From Doris montereyensis (taxonomy: Eukaryota; Mollusca; Gastropoda; Nudibranchia; Dorididae): a stretch of DNA of 64,000 nt. The notes beneath the pieces are model-generated. The model saw nothing but the letters and a program-made list of their open reading frames with translations, searched no databases and was not told the DNA's origin. How positions within the stretch are numbered: the stretch's first letter is position 1; each line of letters opens with the position of its first letter. The stretch lies in NCBI GenBank assembly GCA_037039925.1, contig JAXRKP010000175.1, positions 248,501-312,500 on the forward strand, written 5' to 3'. Below are positions 11,146 through 26,485 of this stretch, in pieces. A program made the translations under genes and the position numbers.

Positions 11146-12849
11146 ATAGCATTGTGGAGGCTCAGAATACTCAGATACAGGCCTATCTTTCAACACAGCC
11201 AAGCTATTATACGATAAAAGCCAGAAATATTATCTAAAGTACGGCAAGTATAATAAACGAATATTTCCATAGATCGTCAGAAAATACGAAACATGTTCCG
11301 TGCACCTACATACTACACATGTATTATCAAAAGACACCATCTCAAAATGAGTAAAAGGTGCTGGTGCACTTGAAACAGTGACAATAATAAGAAGTAGTTG
11401 AGAGCCTCTCAAGGTATTATGATGGTTCAAAGTATTATCCTACTCTTTTCTTAGGTTTATTGGAGAAAAATATATTCAAATAACAGAAAATAAGGGAAAA
11501 ATACGATTTTCTCAAAATGTCCTCTTTTGTTCATTATTTCCTATTTACTGTTTTATTTCTCAACATATCTTCATGAAATTAGGAATGAATGATGAGTGGC
11601 GGAAAAACAAATAAATTTTCTGAAGCTTTTTTTTATATATATATGTATTATAATTATAGTTTGGGAAAAATTGAATTTTCTGTACCGTGTTTTTGTATAT
11701 TCTTGGTTCTCATGCAATTTTCAAAATTTCATAAAAAAACAAAACTTACAAATAAAACAAAAATGCGATCTCATCAAATTTAGATATTGTACCAAAAAGG
11801 TGTGTGCCAAGTTTGAAAGAATTTTATTAGCAAATGAAAAAGTCTATCGCTATTAATATTATTAACTTATTAAAATGTGAGGCATAATCCAAGATGGCCA
11901 CCATTTCCATGGCAACCGTAAGGGTCAGGAAAATTTATTCAGCATATCTATTACATGTGCTACATTGATAGGAATAAACTCGAAATGTATTTTTCCCCCA
12001 CTAAAATTCTGTTTTCTCCGCCATTTACAGAACGATTTGTATTATATTTGGCACACAGGTTCCTCTTGTCAATGTTAATAGAACAGTTTTTATTTATATA
12101 TATATATATAATATAATGTAAACTTTTTGAGAATTTTTTTCTTTTTGTAATGAACATGCCGTTTTTTGTACATTCACGATAGATCTAGATCTATATATTA
12201 TATATATATTTATATATAGATCTAGTATTGTCAAAAATTCATTAAAAAAACATCAAACAAAATATTTTAAAAAACCGACGTCACTCCTTAAGATATTGCA
12301 TGGAAAAGCTGATCTGCACAGGTTTTGACTTTGAGGGATTTTATTCATAACTAAGGGATGAGATAGATTTTGAAGATTGGTTCAAAATCCAAGATGGCAA
12401 CCGCTACAAACTTTTCAATGATAGGCCCTAAAAGATGACTGTATTTTGACAGTTACTCATGTACATATTAAAAGCAAAAACCTAAACTCAAAAGCAACCC
12501 CCCCCCCCGTAATTGCGGAAATGATGAAATGATACATTGCACATGCGCAGATGATCAGATTCCAGATTAATTCATTGAATTAACGATTATCTCGATATGT
12601 CGATGTAGTCGAACTGTAGTTTTTTTGGCGCTGTATTCTATCGATACATGTATTTAAAATCATACATTTTGATCACAAATCACAGTTTGACAAGTAAAAA
12701 GATAATTTTGCAATGAATAAATAATGATTTCCCCCAATAAAAGAGATATATCATAACCATGGCTAATGGCAGTAGTGATCAAAAGCAGTCTTGAACGTAG
12801 CATAATCAGAGAATTGTTTCCCTACGTCTATGCTCTCCGCCTTGTGCGA

Positions 12850-12975
12850 CCGGGAAAGTAAGTTCTGAAATTATTTCCCAGACCCCGAGAAAATAAGTTC
12901 TGAAATTATTCCCCCGACACTTCGGGAAAATAAGATCTGAAATTATTTCCCGACCCCTTTGGGAAAATAGCACTT
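12850..12975. repeat. three short direct repeats around gaaaataagttctgaaatta
   Basis: The unit g(g)gaaaataagttctgaaatt with flanking ttcccgacc/ccccga recurs three times at about 45 bp. A related sequence in inverted orientation is seen at about 36970-37020. Function unknown. Confidence 0.6.
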
Positions 12976-12995
12976 CCCATCCCCCGCTCTCTTAA

Positions 12996-15900
12996 CTCAC
13001 TGGGGACCAGCCATATTTGAACCAACAACTACTCAGAACCAGCCATTTTATTTTTAAGTTTAAGGCATTTTCAAAAAATTGTAAAAAATCTCAGACTCAA
13101 GAGAGTCATAATTTTTGGCAGAATAGTACATCCATAATGGCTTTATTGTACAAATCAATTGTTACTTGGATAGCTTTCATAGTTATCCAGCGAATTTTGG
13201 TAAACTAGGAATCATAATATCACTTTTTCGGAAATATTTTACCCCTTTCCACATACAGTCATACTACATAGTCATACATCACAAAATCAAACTAATTTTC
13301 ATTTTAATTTTAAAAAAGCTGAATTCAAATTTAACCATATGCCAAGTGGCAATAGATATTTATTTACTTAGAAAGATACAATTACATAGAATTACAACAT
13401 TTATTTTCAGCTTTCAAATGAAAAAAGTATTTTAAAAATCATCAAGTTGAAAATTAAAATTATAAGGAAGAGGAAGAAATAAAAAAGTGATAAATCTATG
13501 GATGAAGACAATGAAAAGAATGATAAATTGAACCAAATTACATATTTACATAAATGTGTGTTTCTTTCTATGCACAAAAATCGTTTTTGGTGTGAAACAG
13601 TCGAAAACACGGAACTGCGCATAGAGGAACTTGATGATAGGGGCACCAGAAAGATGTCTCTTTCCGTTTAGCGACATTTGTATCACGCTTCCTCAATTGC
13701 TACACACCTTGCAAGCATGTGTTGGCTTCTGCTTCTTTTCTGTGGGTGGAACATAGTCAGGGAAGCAACGGTGTGTTAGACGATCCGTTGTTGGTGCAGC
13801 ATCGTCGCCAGCTAACATTGCCGATTCACCCCTCCGTCGATGAACATCCTCTGCCATCTGTTGACCAAGAATTTTCACAAACTTTGTGACGGTTAGCGTT
13901 CGCAGCCCCTTTGCCCGTTTCGATTTATTATATTAGGATGGATGACTGCACCAACACAAGAGCAAACAGATGAAGGTACAGCTTTTTCCACCATTTCAAT
14001 GTGCGACGATTGATGGGAATAAAAGCCAACAGTTGGTCGGACCTATCGACTCCTCTCATATTTAAATTATAATCCTGCACACAAGCAGGCTTGTCCTTCA
14101 CCTGTGCTCTCGACCTAATTGCCACAGTCTCCTGGGGATCGTGGATGGTTGTCAACATATTGACACTTTTCTTGTCGATCCACCGGAGAGAAATAAGTCC
14201 TTCATTGCGACGGAAACGGCATATCGCCTGTTTTCATAGGCAGGCCAGCCAGTTCCTTTGGCATTCCAATCCGATTGGCACGCATTGTGCCAACAGACAT
14301 AGTGTGTTTTTCCAACAGTTGATTGGATAACGTTGGACACGTATAATAATTATCCGTGTACAATATGTATCCTTTAGAAAATAACTCCGTCATCAAGCGA
14401 AAACACACATCTACAGATTTGTTGCTAAGTTCAGGATGAGAACAATAAATTTCAAAATTCCACACATAAGCAGATGAGCTTTCACATAGCAATATATACA
14501 ATTTTATCCCCCATTTATTAGGCTTATCCTTCATGTAATTGTAAACACGAAATCGAAGGTTGCCCCTCCATGGACAAATGGCCTCATCAACGACGACTTT
14601 ATGTTTTGGTTTCACTAGTGTCAGTAATGATTTAAATGTGGTGGTGAGGTGGTCAACAAATGGACGAATTTTGTGAAGGGGATCATATCCAGGATTTCCA
14701 TGAGGAATTAGAGTTTCATTATTGTTCACATGAAATAGTCCTAAATTCGCATGAATCTGTTCCGTGACATGAGTTTTGCTGCAAATTTGGTTTTGACGAT
14801 ATCCATTTCACACCAGTAGTCTTTCAAGTTATGCTTTTTCACCAAAGCCATGTGAATCCAAATAGTGAAGAATGAACGAACGTCGTCCAATGAAACCGTT
14901 TTCCAATTTTTGTACAGGCTCTCTGGCAGTAGGTCACGTTTGAAAGTTCGGATGCGGCATAGCGATTTATTTCAGATTTGACGGACTTCAAAATGTTGAT
15001 GGTAAAAAATAATCCAAAAAAAAATCAAGAGGCTCCTCAGCAGTCTCGGGCACATTGAGACAGGGATCACCAGTGAAAATTGGTGTTGTACCAAAGCCTG
15101 TCAAATCCTCAGTCCAAACACCATTAGCAGCAGGCGGAGCAACTCGTGCACGTTTTCTTGCCGGTGCAGCTGTTGATGTCGTAGGTTCATCAGGATCTGA
15201 CAGATTGTCATCCGAGTCAAGATCAGGCAGAGGAACTGAAATGTAAAGATAACAAAATAGCTAGAGTAATATATAAATATATATCATTACAGTACACCAT
15301 ATATTTGAAATGAATGACAAAGAGATAAAACCAACAAAAACCACAGCAAACATAAACACTCTCTTTACACACTAAGTTTTCTAAGCCAATCTGCTATCTA
15401 GGCAGCTCTGTTATGTTTATATTTTTTATCAGTCAAAATGTCAATTTTCTCTAACTCCAAGTCTAAGTCTAGATCTATCTAGTACTCCTAACTCTAAATA
15501 GAAAGGCTAGAATCAATAATCTAAGATCCATAATCTATTGATAAGCACCTGCACGTCATGAAATGGGCGTGGCACTTTGTTTACATTGTAAACACACATT
15601 CATGAGCATATAATTATTAGCTTTCGAACTCTCAAGTCATGCCATAGATCTACAGATTGACATGCTAAGGCTATACTATCAAAAAGAAATAAATCATGTT
15701 CTCACCTGGTGGGATAAATTCATCATCGGAGCCTTCCGATTCAACATCAGAATCAAGTGTCTGAAAGAATTCGACGACTTCGTCGACCGTGTGTCGGCGC
15801 AAATTTGACATTATTAGTATATTAGGATGGGTTACAAAAACTTCAATAAAATGGACTGTAGATGAAAAGATACGCTATCGAAAGTGAAACCGGACGTTGA

Positions 15901-16060
15901 AAAGCCTAATGATATCAAAAACATGGATCTATCGGCCAAAATATTGGATTGGAATTAGTTTTGACTTAGACTATTATTATTTTACCGTTCACGAGATATC
16001 TCGTGCTTGGTCCGATGGCGTTGTGCCGCGATCACGAGATAACCCGTGCTTGGTCCCCAG
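12996..16060 (-). mobile_element. piggyBac element 1, probable extent
   Basis: The limits are suggested by ttaa followed by ctcactggggaccagcc at 12992-13012 and the inverted tggtccccag at about 16051-16060. No TTAA is visible at the right edge, so the boundary there is uncertain. Between them lies a minus-strand piggyBac transposase relic with both N- and C-terminal parts. Palindromes such as cacgagatatctcgtg near 15995 could be subterminal sites. Confidence 0.5.
13568..15811 (-). pseudogene. piggyBac-type (DDE_Tnp_1_7) transposase, decayed
   Basis: The ATG at 15811 opens an acidic N-terminus (MSNLRRHTVDEVVEFFQ, rich in D/E/S) that ends at a GTGAGA donor after 15706. A ttacatttcag acceptor restarts the frame at 15235 with PLPDLDSDD. 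The 175-codon open block at 14202-14729 carries GNPGYDPLHKIRPFVDHL, the VVVDEAICPWRG segment, LYTDNYYT and GTMRANRIGMP, all typical piggyBac catalytic-core landmarks. DRSDQLLAF (about 14030) follows. The C-terminal Cys-rich finger continues in another frame after CKVCSN (WCPYHQVPLCAVPCF) to a TAG at 13568. Frameshifts near 13700, 14730 and 15020 make it non-functional. Confidence 0.85.
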
Positions 16061-16061
16061 C

Positions 16062-17244
16062 ACAGAACACAAATTACACAACCGCTCATACTCCTACATG
16101 CACATCTCACTTCTTCCCCTTATACACACATACATATTATACTTATACACCCAAATAGGTTGTGCTTGGCCAATAACATAATACAAATAATTATACCCCA
16201 ACACCTGCTTCCACTTCAGAGTCAGTCCCCTAATCGAGATGACCAAAATCGCTTGGTCAGCGTGAAGATTTCGTCACTGGTGATGCCTGCCGTATCCGTA
16301 GTTGATAAAGCCAGTATGAAACCAGCTTGTCACGATGATGACTATAACGGGATGAGACTTGTATGTCAGGGCTTTGGTCACAGTCATTCCATCCAAGTCA
16401 GATCCCTAATCATGAAAGGGTCACTCTTTTCTCATGTTCCCCCAGTGCTAATGTTCTCATCTCAGTCGCATCATTTCCAACAGATTTTGACACAGATCGA
16501 CCCCAGTCAACACAGTCGAAAAGCGCCTCCTGAGTGTTCTTGGATGTGGGAGCTGAAACCCAACGGAGCGGAGAACAACGTATGCAGAAGTACTCCTAAA
16601 GTACACAGCGAGACACAACTCCATAGCCTCTTTCTCGGTGTCCCAGTTGATCCATTTTTCGCCCCCATCAGGATCTTGAATAAAGCTGCTGGAACAAGTG
16701 GTAGGTCTTTGAGAACATTTTCCAGGATTGCTTCTTTCTTCGCACGAAGAGACGCTACTTGCATTGCATGGCGTTCCACAAGTCTGACCTTGGCTGCTTG
16801 TACAGTTTTAGTTTTAACTTTCCTTTCAAGTTGTTTGTTTTTGTTGTTGAGGTTTTCCAAAGCTTTGGTCTGCTCCAACTTCTCAGGATCTGGTTTGGAC
16901 GCATTCATCATGGGCCTATTATGAGTACTGTCACTGTCACCACCACAATCACCTGCATCATATGCAGAGCTGGGGGCAGGAGCGTTGTCAGTCTCTAATC
17001 GTCTCCTCAGATTTTGAACTTGGAACAGGCTCTCTTATCTTGGGTGGAGGTCGTCGACGATCCATGGATGGAGGATGATTTGGGCAGTTGACAATCGTAG
17101 GCACGGCAGTCGGTAACAGTCGAGAATGTTGAATGTCTGTAGTCCAGTTAAAGGCTTTCTCGTGAAAATGTGCAGAGCACACCCTCTTCGACTTGATGTC
17201 AGCAATCTTGACGTCATCTCTCCTGATGTTGATGATCCTTCTGG
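16062..17244 (-). pseudogene. THAP-domain, P-element/THAP9-like transposase fragment
   Basis: Minus strand. A ttgtttcag acceptor just above 17244 leads into a frame with RRDDVKIADIKSKRVCSAHF and AVPTIV, the C-terminal half of a THAP zinc finger (C..HF and AVPT-I/F signature). Then follows a basic Lys/Gln-rich coiled coil around 16700-16900 (KALENLNNKNKQLERK), then GWDTEKEAMELCLAVYF and GFQLPHPRTLRRRF in a shifted frame. Near 16200 it gives AILVISIRGLTLKWKQVLGY, resembling the ALVFMVRGL--KWKQP segment of P-element transposases. The N-terminal THAP exon (first C-x-C) and the C-terminal catalytic end are missing. The longer plus-strand frame across this region is a shadow. Confidence 0.65.
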
Positions 17245-17301
17245 CACCTGAAACAAAATTAAAGTAAGGAAGCGTTAATTCGCATAGTAAAATTTGATGC
17301 C

Positions 17302-17570
<269 letters not shown>

Positions 17571-18716
17571 AATATCACAGGCATCGCTTTCACACTGGGG
17601 CTTTTGTAAGCCTACAAAGTACGCAAAATAATCAAAATTCAATCCCAGTTTACATATTTTATTAAAAATTCCCATTAATATTTTTAAGGCCATCACCAAG
17701 TAGGCCAGTGAAGAATTTTTAAATAACCAAGCTCGTCTAATCACAGTCAGTCTCAGTCACTCTCTTACCACACACACACACACACATATATATATATGCA
17801 AGAGATTGTGTAGGTTATGTAACACACATATACACACACAAACACGCACATACACACACACCGAAGAGAACACAGGTTTACTGTGTTGTCTTCGACACAC
17901 ACCCATACATACACACACACACACAAGCACGCACGGCAAGCCTCATGATGCCAGCTGAGCCTTCTACTACCACTACTAGATCTAGATTCTAGATCTCTAC
18001 ACTATTCGAAGGAGTGAAAACTCCGAGTCAACACTGGCACTCAACACAAGAAGACGAAAATAACACCAACTTACCTCTCTGTCTCTGTCTTTTTTTTTTT
18101 TTTTTTTTTTTTTTCAATGGAAAATTTCTTTCTTTCTCAAAGTTTCAACAATGAATCCTCTCTTTCTTGTCTTCTCATTTCAGCCGTCCAGTCTCTCTCC
18201 AACTCTCACTCCAGGGTAGTAATTAAAAAATTTATGTACATTTGTAATATTCTGGCATGTTAACTTTTCTTTTTCATTCTCACATTTATCCGTTATATTT
18301 TAATACATAGGCAATATAATATTCATTGCAAACATATATGTGAAGAGAAGTTAAATGAATAGTTTTGGAAAGATATTTCTCGTATTTTCATATTTATAAT
18401 AAGCATCAGTTTTAAAACGAAAACACGATACATTTATCCTTTCTCTCCCCCTCCCTCCCTCCCTCCACCAACTTCCTGTCTCTCTGTCTCACATTCACAC
18501 ACCCACACTCATGCACATACTTGCGCACACTCACACATACTGATGCTTATCTTGACGTGGAGGTCTAGGTGGAAAGGGGGTAGGGGCAAGGGGTGGGAGT
18601 CCTGAAAGCGACCGTCAGTCGATTCACAATTCGTTCACTTATCAAGTACGTAGGCCGTCTTTGGCAGGTGGCCTTGTCGTGCTTTCCATACACACAAACG
18701 CGATCACTTCCTGTTA

Positions 18717-18752
<36 letters not shown>

Positions 18753-18982
18753 GCACTCTCCGTTCGTCCATTTGATGATTCTTATTTTATTTATTTTTCC
18801 TTGACATCTTCACACGAAGAGAAGAAAGGTGGTGTGGGGGTGGAGGAAAGGGGGATTTGGGAAGTAGAAAAAGCGCACTGGTTTGCCTGTTCTTGGGTCA
18901 TTGCAATTTATAACGCAACAATAACACGCTCCACGTCTGGTTTTGTTTACATTCGCCATGCTTCGCTCAGCATTATTTAATT
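17571..18982. other. simple-repeat-rich intergenic DNA
   Basis: It holds CA/TA repeats at 17769-17935, a TCTAGA patch near 17982, a T22 run at about 18091-18115, CT/CCCTCC tracts near 18440 and a (TCTG)n tract at 18718-18745. I see no coding or RNA-gene signal. Confidence 0.7.
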
Positions 18983-19582
18983 ACTCGAGTCTTTTGTTAT
19001 CTTGACTCGAGTAATTACTCGAGTAATCCATATTTTAAAGGTTGATTTTTAGTTGTTTTTATATAATATAATTCCCTTAACCTATGGCGATTTGCTCGGT
19101 TTTTAATTTTATGTTGGGTACACGCCAAATCAAATCATTTGTTTACATTTTTGTACTGAAAATTAAATTATGAGATATAAATTGACTTGATGAAATTATT
19201 ATTAATTGTGAACCTCAGATTAAATTGGTACTGCTTGTACCAATAGGCCTTGCCTTTTTTTAAGTATAGAGTTAAATCCTTTGCTTAATTCCTTGTACTG
19301 AAATTAAAATATGATTGAATTAATGAAATTATTGTTAACTGTGAACCTCAGAGAATCGCACTTCATGAATGAAGTTTGCTTTGTTCAATGTAATCATCGG
19401 TTCTTAACAGTTACCAGTCGATGTTTTGTTATTCTTTTTTTGTTGTTTTTTTAATTTATTTTGTTTTGTTTTTTTGTTTGTTTTTTTTTTGTGTTTTTTT
19501 TTTTTTGTTTTTTTCGTTATTTTTATTTCAATTTTCTAAAACTTGTTTTTCTTGAATTTTCTTTTTTATGTTTTGTTTTGAT

Positions 19583-22071
<2,489 letters not shown>

Positions 22072-22242
22072 CGGTTTTGGGTCCTATTTATACAGACACT
22101 CATGTGCCATATTTGGTCGCATTGGAAACATTCCAAGAGAAAACAGATTTTTGATATTACCTTATTTGGTAATTTTAGATGTTCACATTTTTCTAAGAAA
22201 ACTGCACAATGTTGCATCCATATTTGGGCATGATGTGTTTTA

Positions 22243-22490
22243 CTATTCCGAGGAGAGAGCGAGGGCTTTGTTTCTGAGTGCTTTTATTCTGTTCAATTTC
22301 GAAAACAACCTCATCTCATTCTCCTGACCTAGATGGTCGTTGGGAATACACGAGGAATGACTCTGCTGCAATAGACCTCCATCAGGTCTGTCTTTCACTT
22401 TTCTCAGTAGGGTCTTGAAGTCCATCCTTGTCCATTTTTTGATGCTGCCCATCCGATTCTTAGTCTGCCAGCCTCATACTGCAAGAGTAT
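22243..22490 (-). pseudogene. 3'-terminal fragment of a LINE ORF
   Basis: On the minus strand the frame contains KKWTRMDFKTLLRKVKDR, which resembles the conserved tail of many LINE-encoded proteins (GRxxxxWxDxIxxWTGxxxxxLxxxxxDR). It lies between the hAT N-terminal block and the hAT right end, so it is either nested in the hAT element or a chance flank. The similarity is weak and short. Confidence 0.4.
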
Positions 22491-22971
22491 TTTGGAGGGT
22501 AGTCCTGAAGTACCATCGTGGTGAGTGACAACAACAACATCATTTAAGGCCAAAACAGACCAAAGCTGTGAGCTGAGCGGAAGCTACGCTGCAGCTAAGC
22601 TGTACAAATTAGAAATATTCCTTGTTAAAGAATAACCAAATAAAAAGCAGAGTCACACGACATTGCTCGTCTAAGGCTGCTGCTTTTTGAATGAACAGTC
22701 TTTAATTAAAAGAGATTCTATTTCCATAGCTAAATCTGCAGCGTATTATCCTGTCAGCTCACAGTCGTTGTCTATTTTTGACTGTAATATTTTAAATTAC
22801 TCGAGTAATTTACTATGGACTCGAGTCCAAAAGACTCGAGTCCTTCACTTTAGACTCGAGTCCGGACTCGCTGAAGCAATTACTCGAGTACTCGAGTCCA
22901 GACTCGTTACTCGCACACCCCTACCCGGCAACACTGGCAGTGAGTTAAAACATGAACACTCACGTAAGTAT

Positions 22972-23060
22972 TAGATCTAGAATAGCTCTTGATCTAGATC
23001 TAGATTAGTTCTATTCTAGATCTAGATCGAGACTAGATCTAGATCGAGAATTTATATTTT
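22972..23060. repeat. AGATCT/TCTAGA tract
   Basis: It has the same hexamer composition as at the start of the window and sits directly outside the hAT right end. Confidence 0.8.
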
Positions 23061-23107
23061 GTCAGAGTATAGTGTCTTTCATTTGTCAGAAATTTAAACA
23101 CATCAAT

Positions 23108-23395
23108 TGAGACATGAATAGGGGAAATATATTTGAATTTGGATGCAAGACGAAATGCTAGATCTAGATCTTATTAGAGACATGAAATATGGGAAATATA
23201 TTTGAATTTGGTGTATGCAAGACGAAATGCTAGATCTTATTTGAGACGTGAATATGGGAAATATATTTGAATTTGGTATGCAAGATGAAATGCTAGATCT
23301 TATTTGAGACAGTATGCAAGACGAAATGCTAGATCTTATTTGAGACATGAATATGGGAAATATATTTGGTATTCAAGACGAAATGCTAGATCTTA
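23108..23395. repeat. tandem repeat of about 60-70 bp, 4-5 copies
   Basis: The unit contains gagacatgaatatgggaaat, atatttgaatttggt and caagacgaaatgctagatct. The string gaaatgctagatc occurs near 23152, 23225, 23287, 23321 and 23378. One unit lacks the middle segment, as expected from unequal exchange. Confidence 0.85.
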
Positions 23396-23744
23396 TTTAT
23401 ACTCATGTCGGACAGTGCACGAAATGTGTCACATGTTCTTGGCTATATAAAGGCAATATATATGGAAGACATTTTGTCAAAAGTAAATTTTTTGGTTAGA
23501 TTACATTTTGCTGATTAAAATGAGTATCAGCTTGCAATACTTTAGATAAAATTACTGGCTTTTATACTACGAAGGAGCCACAGTGGAGTGAAGTCTAAGG
23601 CGAAATATATATGACAATATGTGTCAACTCCACCAATAAAGACAGAACAAATACGTGCTGAGAGGACATAACCCTTCATCAGAGAACAAACGAGAAATAT
23701 CTAGAATTTAGATCTAAGTACTAGATCTAGTATGACAAAGTCTA

Positions 23745-24118
23745 ATGTATCAGTACATTAGACTAGAGCACATTTTAAAGGGGAGACAAAAATACAGTTC
23801 ATTACACTCTGACAAATGCCTTGTTTCATATTTAATTACAGCACAATAATTACAATTTTATGTTTTATTTTTCTCCTTACATCAGAAAGAAAGCTGTTAC
23901 AAATGCCTTGTTTCACATTAAGTCGCAGCACAATAATTACAATTTTATGTTTTATTTTTTCTCCTTACATCAGAAAGAAAGCTGTTAAATGGTTCACATT
24001 CTTCTTAGTGACTTTAGTTGGAAAGAATCTTACATATCATTGGTGTCATTCCATAAATGTATCAGTACATTAGAGCACATTTTAAAGGAGAGACAAAAAT
24101 ACAGTTCATTACCCTCTG
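23745..24118. repeat. dispersed 225-bp repeat, partial plus full copies
   Basis: A partial 3' end (23745-23812), a partial 5' end (23816-23905) and one full unit (23906-24118) lie in tandem. The unit contains gccttgtttcacatt, ctccttacatcagaaagaaa and gacaaaaatacagttcatta. Another full unit is at 26262-26485, so the units bracket about 2.1 kb of unrelated DNA. Confidence 0.8.
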
Positions 24119-24138
24119 GCTATTATAGTTATAGTACC

Positions 24139-24870
24139 GGGTGACCACCAAAAAAAAAAGGAACCCAAAAGAAATTGTATTTAAACAAGAAAATTTGCCC
24201 TGATATAAACACTAAATTCATGGAATGAAACACTGGGAATCGAAATGTTTGTGTCAAAATTTGACATGTGTACACACTCAATATTAATGGAATCAATCAC
24301 CTTTGGGAAAAAATATGTCAAAACTGGCAACCGACAATGAAGAAGCAGTTTCAAATTAACACTATATTTTTGGAAGTCAACAGTAGGCAACTCGTTTAAA
24401 GTGAATACAATGACCCGACAAAACCTATTATACCTTGTATACAAATACAACAACAAACGTTTTTACATTATTTTAAAAGACATGCTCAAAATAGCCACCA
24501 TTTCTAGGCAAACCAAGGGTGAGCCAAGTTTTGAATTGTTCAAACATGTCTGCACATCTCATCAGATATTAAAGTCATTGTTCTCTGTACATACACTTTA
24601 TTAAGTCGCCGATTATTTGGGGATTCTTTCTGTAGCAATGGTCCTTAACAAAAAAGTCACAAGGATTCAAATCCGGTGAATGAGATGCCCATGCATAACT
24701 GGGCCTGTCCTGGCATAAACATCAACATAAAAAAAGATCTCTTGCTCTGTTGTCCACAGTATATCAATAGCAATTCAGCAAAGGCAAGCGATCATGAGGG
24801 ATACGGGCGAATTTATATTCCCACCTTCGGAACGATAATTTCATAGCCTTGCAAATTCATCATCATTGAC
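24139..24870 (-). pseudogene. mariner/Tc1-group transposase relic
   Basis: On the minus strand near 24600-24700 the frame reads SYAWASHSPDLNPCDFFVKD and then HCYRKNPQIIGDLIKCMYRE. This matches the PDL-PCDFF(LWG)-L---V(Y) block around the last catalytic Asp of mariner-type transposases. Upstream frames are degraded beyond reading. The sequence at 24139 (gggtgaccaccaaaaaaa) looks like an element edge followed by an A run, but I found no inverted partner. Confidence 0.6.
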
Positions 24871-25559
24871 GACAAAGCTTGAGCATAACTTATTCATGTT
24901 ATTGTTACGCAACTGTCGCAATGGTGCCTTGGTTAGTGAGTCAAGTAGAAAATATAAATGGTGTTTTGGGGTTAATATTGAAAATAACTCATAGTTTGAG
25001 TGACACTGATCCAATAGTTGTAAATTTTGGTGTGCAAAATTTGCTATGGTTAATCTCTATACAAATAACAGGGATGCCCCTTTTCGTATTTATGCAGAAA
25101 TCCGTACGTTTTGAAATTCTCTGTATGTTCCGTACATTTTAAATTCTCCGTATCTCGATTTATTTCCGTCCGAAAGTCGAAAAAAGTTTATACAGAACTT
25201 TTATCACAGGCCATCATTTATACCCGTCACCGACCCGTCCGGTTCGAGTCTATAAAAACTATTTGACCAGATATTCATACTTTTCGGTCTCTTCTCTTTC
25301 ACCCTTCACTGGTTCGATCGAATTTTCATTGTTCCGGCCTTTTGGAGTTAAAATTTTCATTGTTCATTAAACCGTTTCACTACGACTCTCGAGTACCTTG
25401 TTGGATTTGTGATTTGACTGTTTGGACTAACTAGATCTGGACTCGCATTATTTATTTTAAAGTCCTTATAACTGGAATATAGATTGAGATTTAGATCTAG
25501 ATATATCTAGAATAGATCTCGTGATTTAAGCAGGAAGTTCCGCGGAGGCGACGGTAATG

Positions 25560-25790
25560 TGAAAACTGTTGATAAAAAGGAGTGAAAAATAAATTCAAAG
25601 AATGGCTTCAAGAAAAAAAGTTCGCTGATGATGGAGGATATTTTCTGACTTCTTCCGAAAAATGAAAGACTAGATTTGTCTATTGCATAGTATGTGAGAA
25701 CAAAATAAATTATAGTAGCAATGGCAAGAAAGCTCTGGCTTTGCATGTGAATCGAGTTTCTCACTTAAAAACCAATTGAAAGTTTTTTAA
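25560..25790 (+). pseudogene. BED-like zinc-finger fragment of a hAT-type element
   Basis: The plus strand encodes EWLQEKKFADDGGYFLTSSE, then after a stop FVYCIVCENKINYSSNGK and LALHVNRVSHLK, i.e. C-x2-C followed by H-x4-H with the usual spacing of BED/hAT N-terminal fingers. No catalytic portion follows. Flanking DNA (24870-25560 and 25790-26260) shows nothing recognisable. Confidence 0.5.
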
Positions 25791-26261
25791 AAAACGGAAC
25801 AAAAAACCCAACCCCGCTTGCTGCTATGTTTCAAAATTTGAAAAAACGACCTCATTTCACTTGTTTCCTATCACGAAAAAGTTCAGTATTTTTCATCTTG
25901 ACCAGAGGGCATCCTAAAATATAATTTAACTCATTTTGCAAAATTTAGACAACCTTCTAATGGTTCCGTTTTTTTGTAGTCATTTTGTTACAACCGATTT
26001 GTTGAAATGAAAGTTAGGCCAGTATCGTATCTAAGAAAGATCATAAAGATTCAAAAGAATTGATACTGATCTTTTTTAGTAGTACGTATCCAAATTGTAT
26101 GTATCAATGTGACAAATATGATTTAGGGTCTAAATCTGAATTTCTCTTTCAGTGCTGTCGTTACGTCCCAATACCAACTTAATGTAATGAATATGAGCAA
26201 GCTGGATCTAGTTTCTGGTTTAACCGCAATCAGATCTGTGCAATAGATCTAGATCTAAAAC

Positions 26262-26485
26262 AAATACCTTGTTTCATATTTAGTCGCAGCACAATAATTG
26301 CAATTTTATGTTTTATTTTTTTCTCCTTACATCAGAAAGAAAGCTGTTAAATGGTTCATTCTTCTTAGTGACTTTAGTTGGAAAGAATCTTACATATTAT
26401 CATTGATGTCATTCCATAAATGTATCAGTACATTAGAGCACATTTTAAAGGAGAGACAAAAATACAGTTCATTACCCTCTGACAG
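26262..26485. repeat. dispersed 225-bp repeat, second full copy
   Basis: It is nearly identical to 23906-24118 over its whole length, including cattcttcttagtgacttta and the final gttcattaccctctg. Both copies are in the same orientation. Confidence 0.85.

Larger units (their letters stand above)
10535..12760. other. duplicated block B, non-coding
   Basis: Its partner is 34999-36860. Apart from the SINE pair, it contains AT-rich DNA with gaagatggcc-type matches (aagatggccaccatttccat), a TCTAGA tract near 12180 and a short poly-C run at 12499. Conserved strings with the partner include tggatagagcagttcatt and gatagatctagatctatata. I see no reading frame conserved between the two copies. Confidence 0.65.

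Noticed and set aside
16046..16924. 292-codon plus-strand frame, among the longest in the window
   Set aside because: It is the antisense shadow of the THAP/P-like sequence; the minus strand carries the recognisable motifs.
23906..26485. LTR retrotransposon between two 225-bp LTRs
   Set aside because: There is no gag, protease or reverse transcriptase, and no TG...CA ends or primer-binding site were seen.
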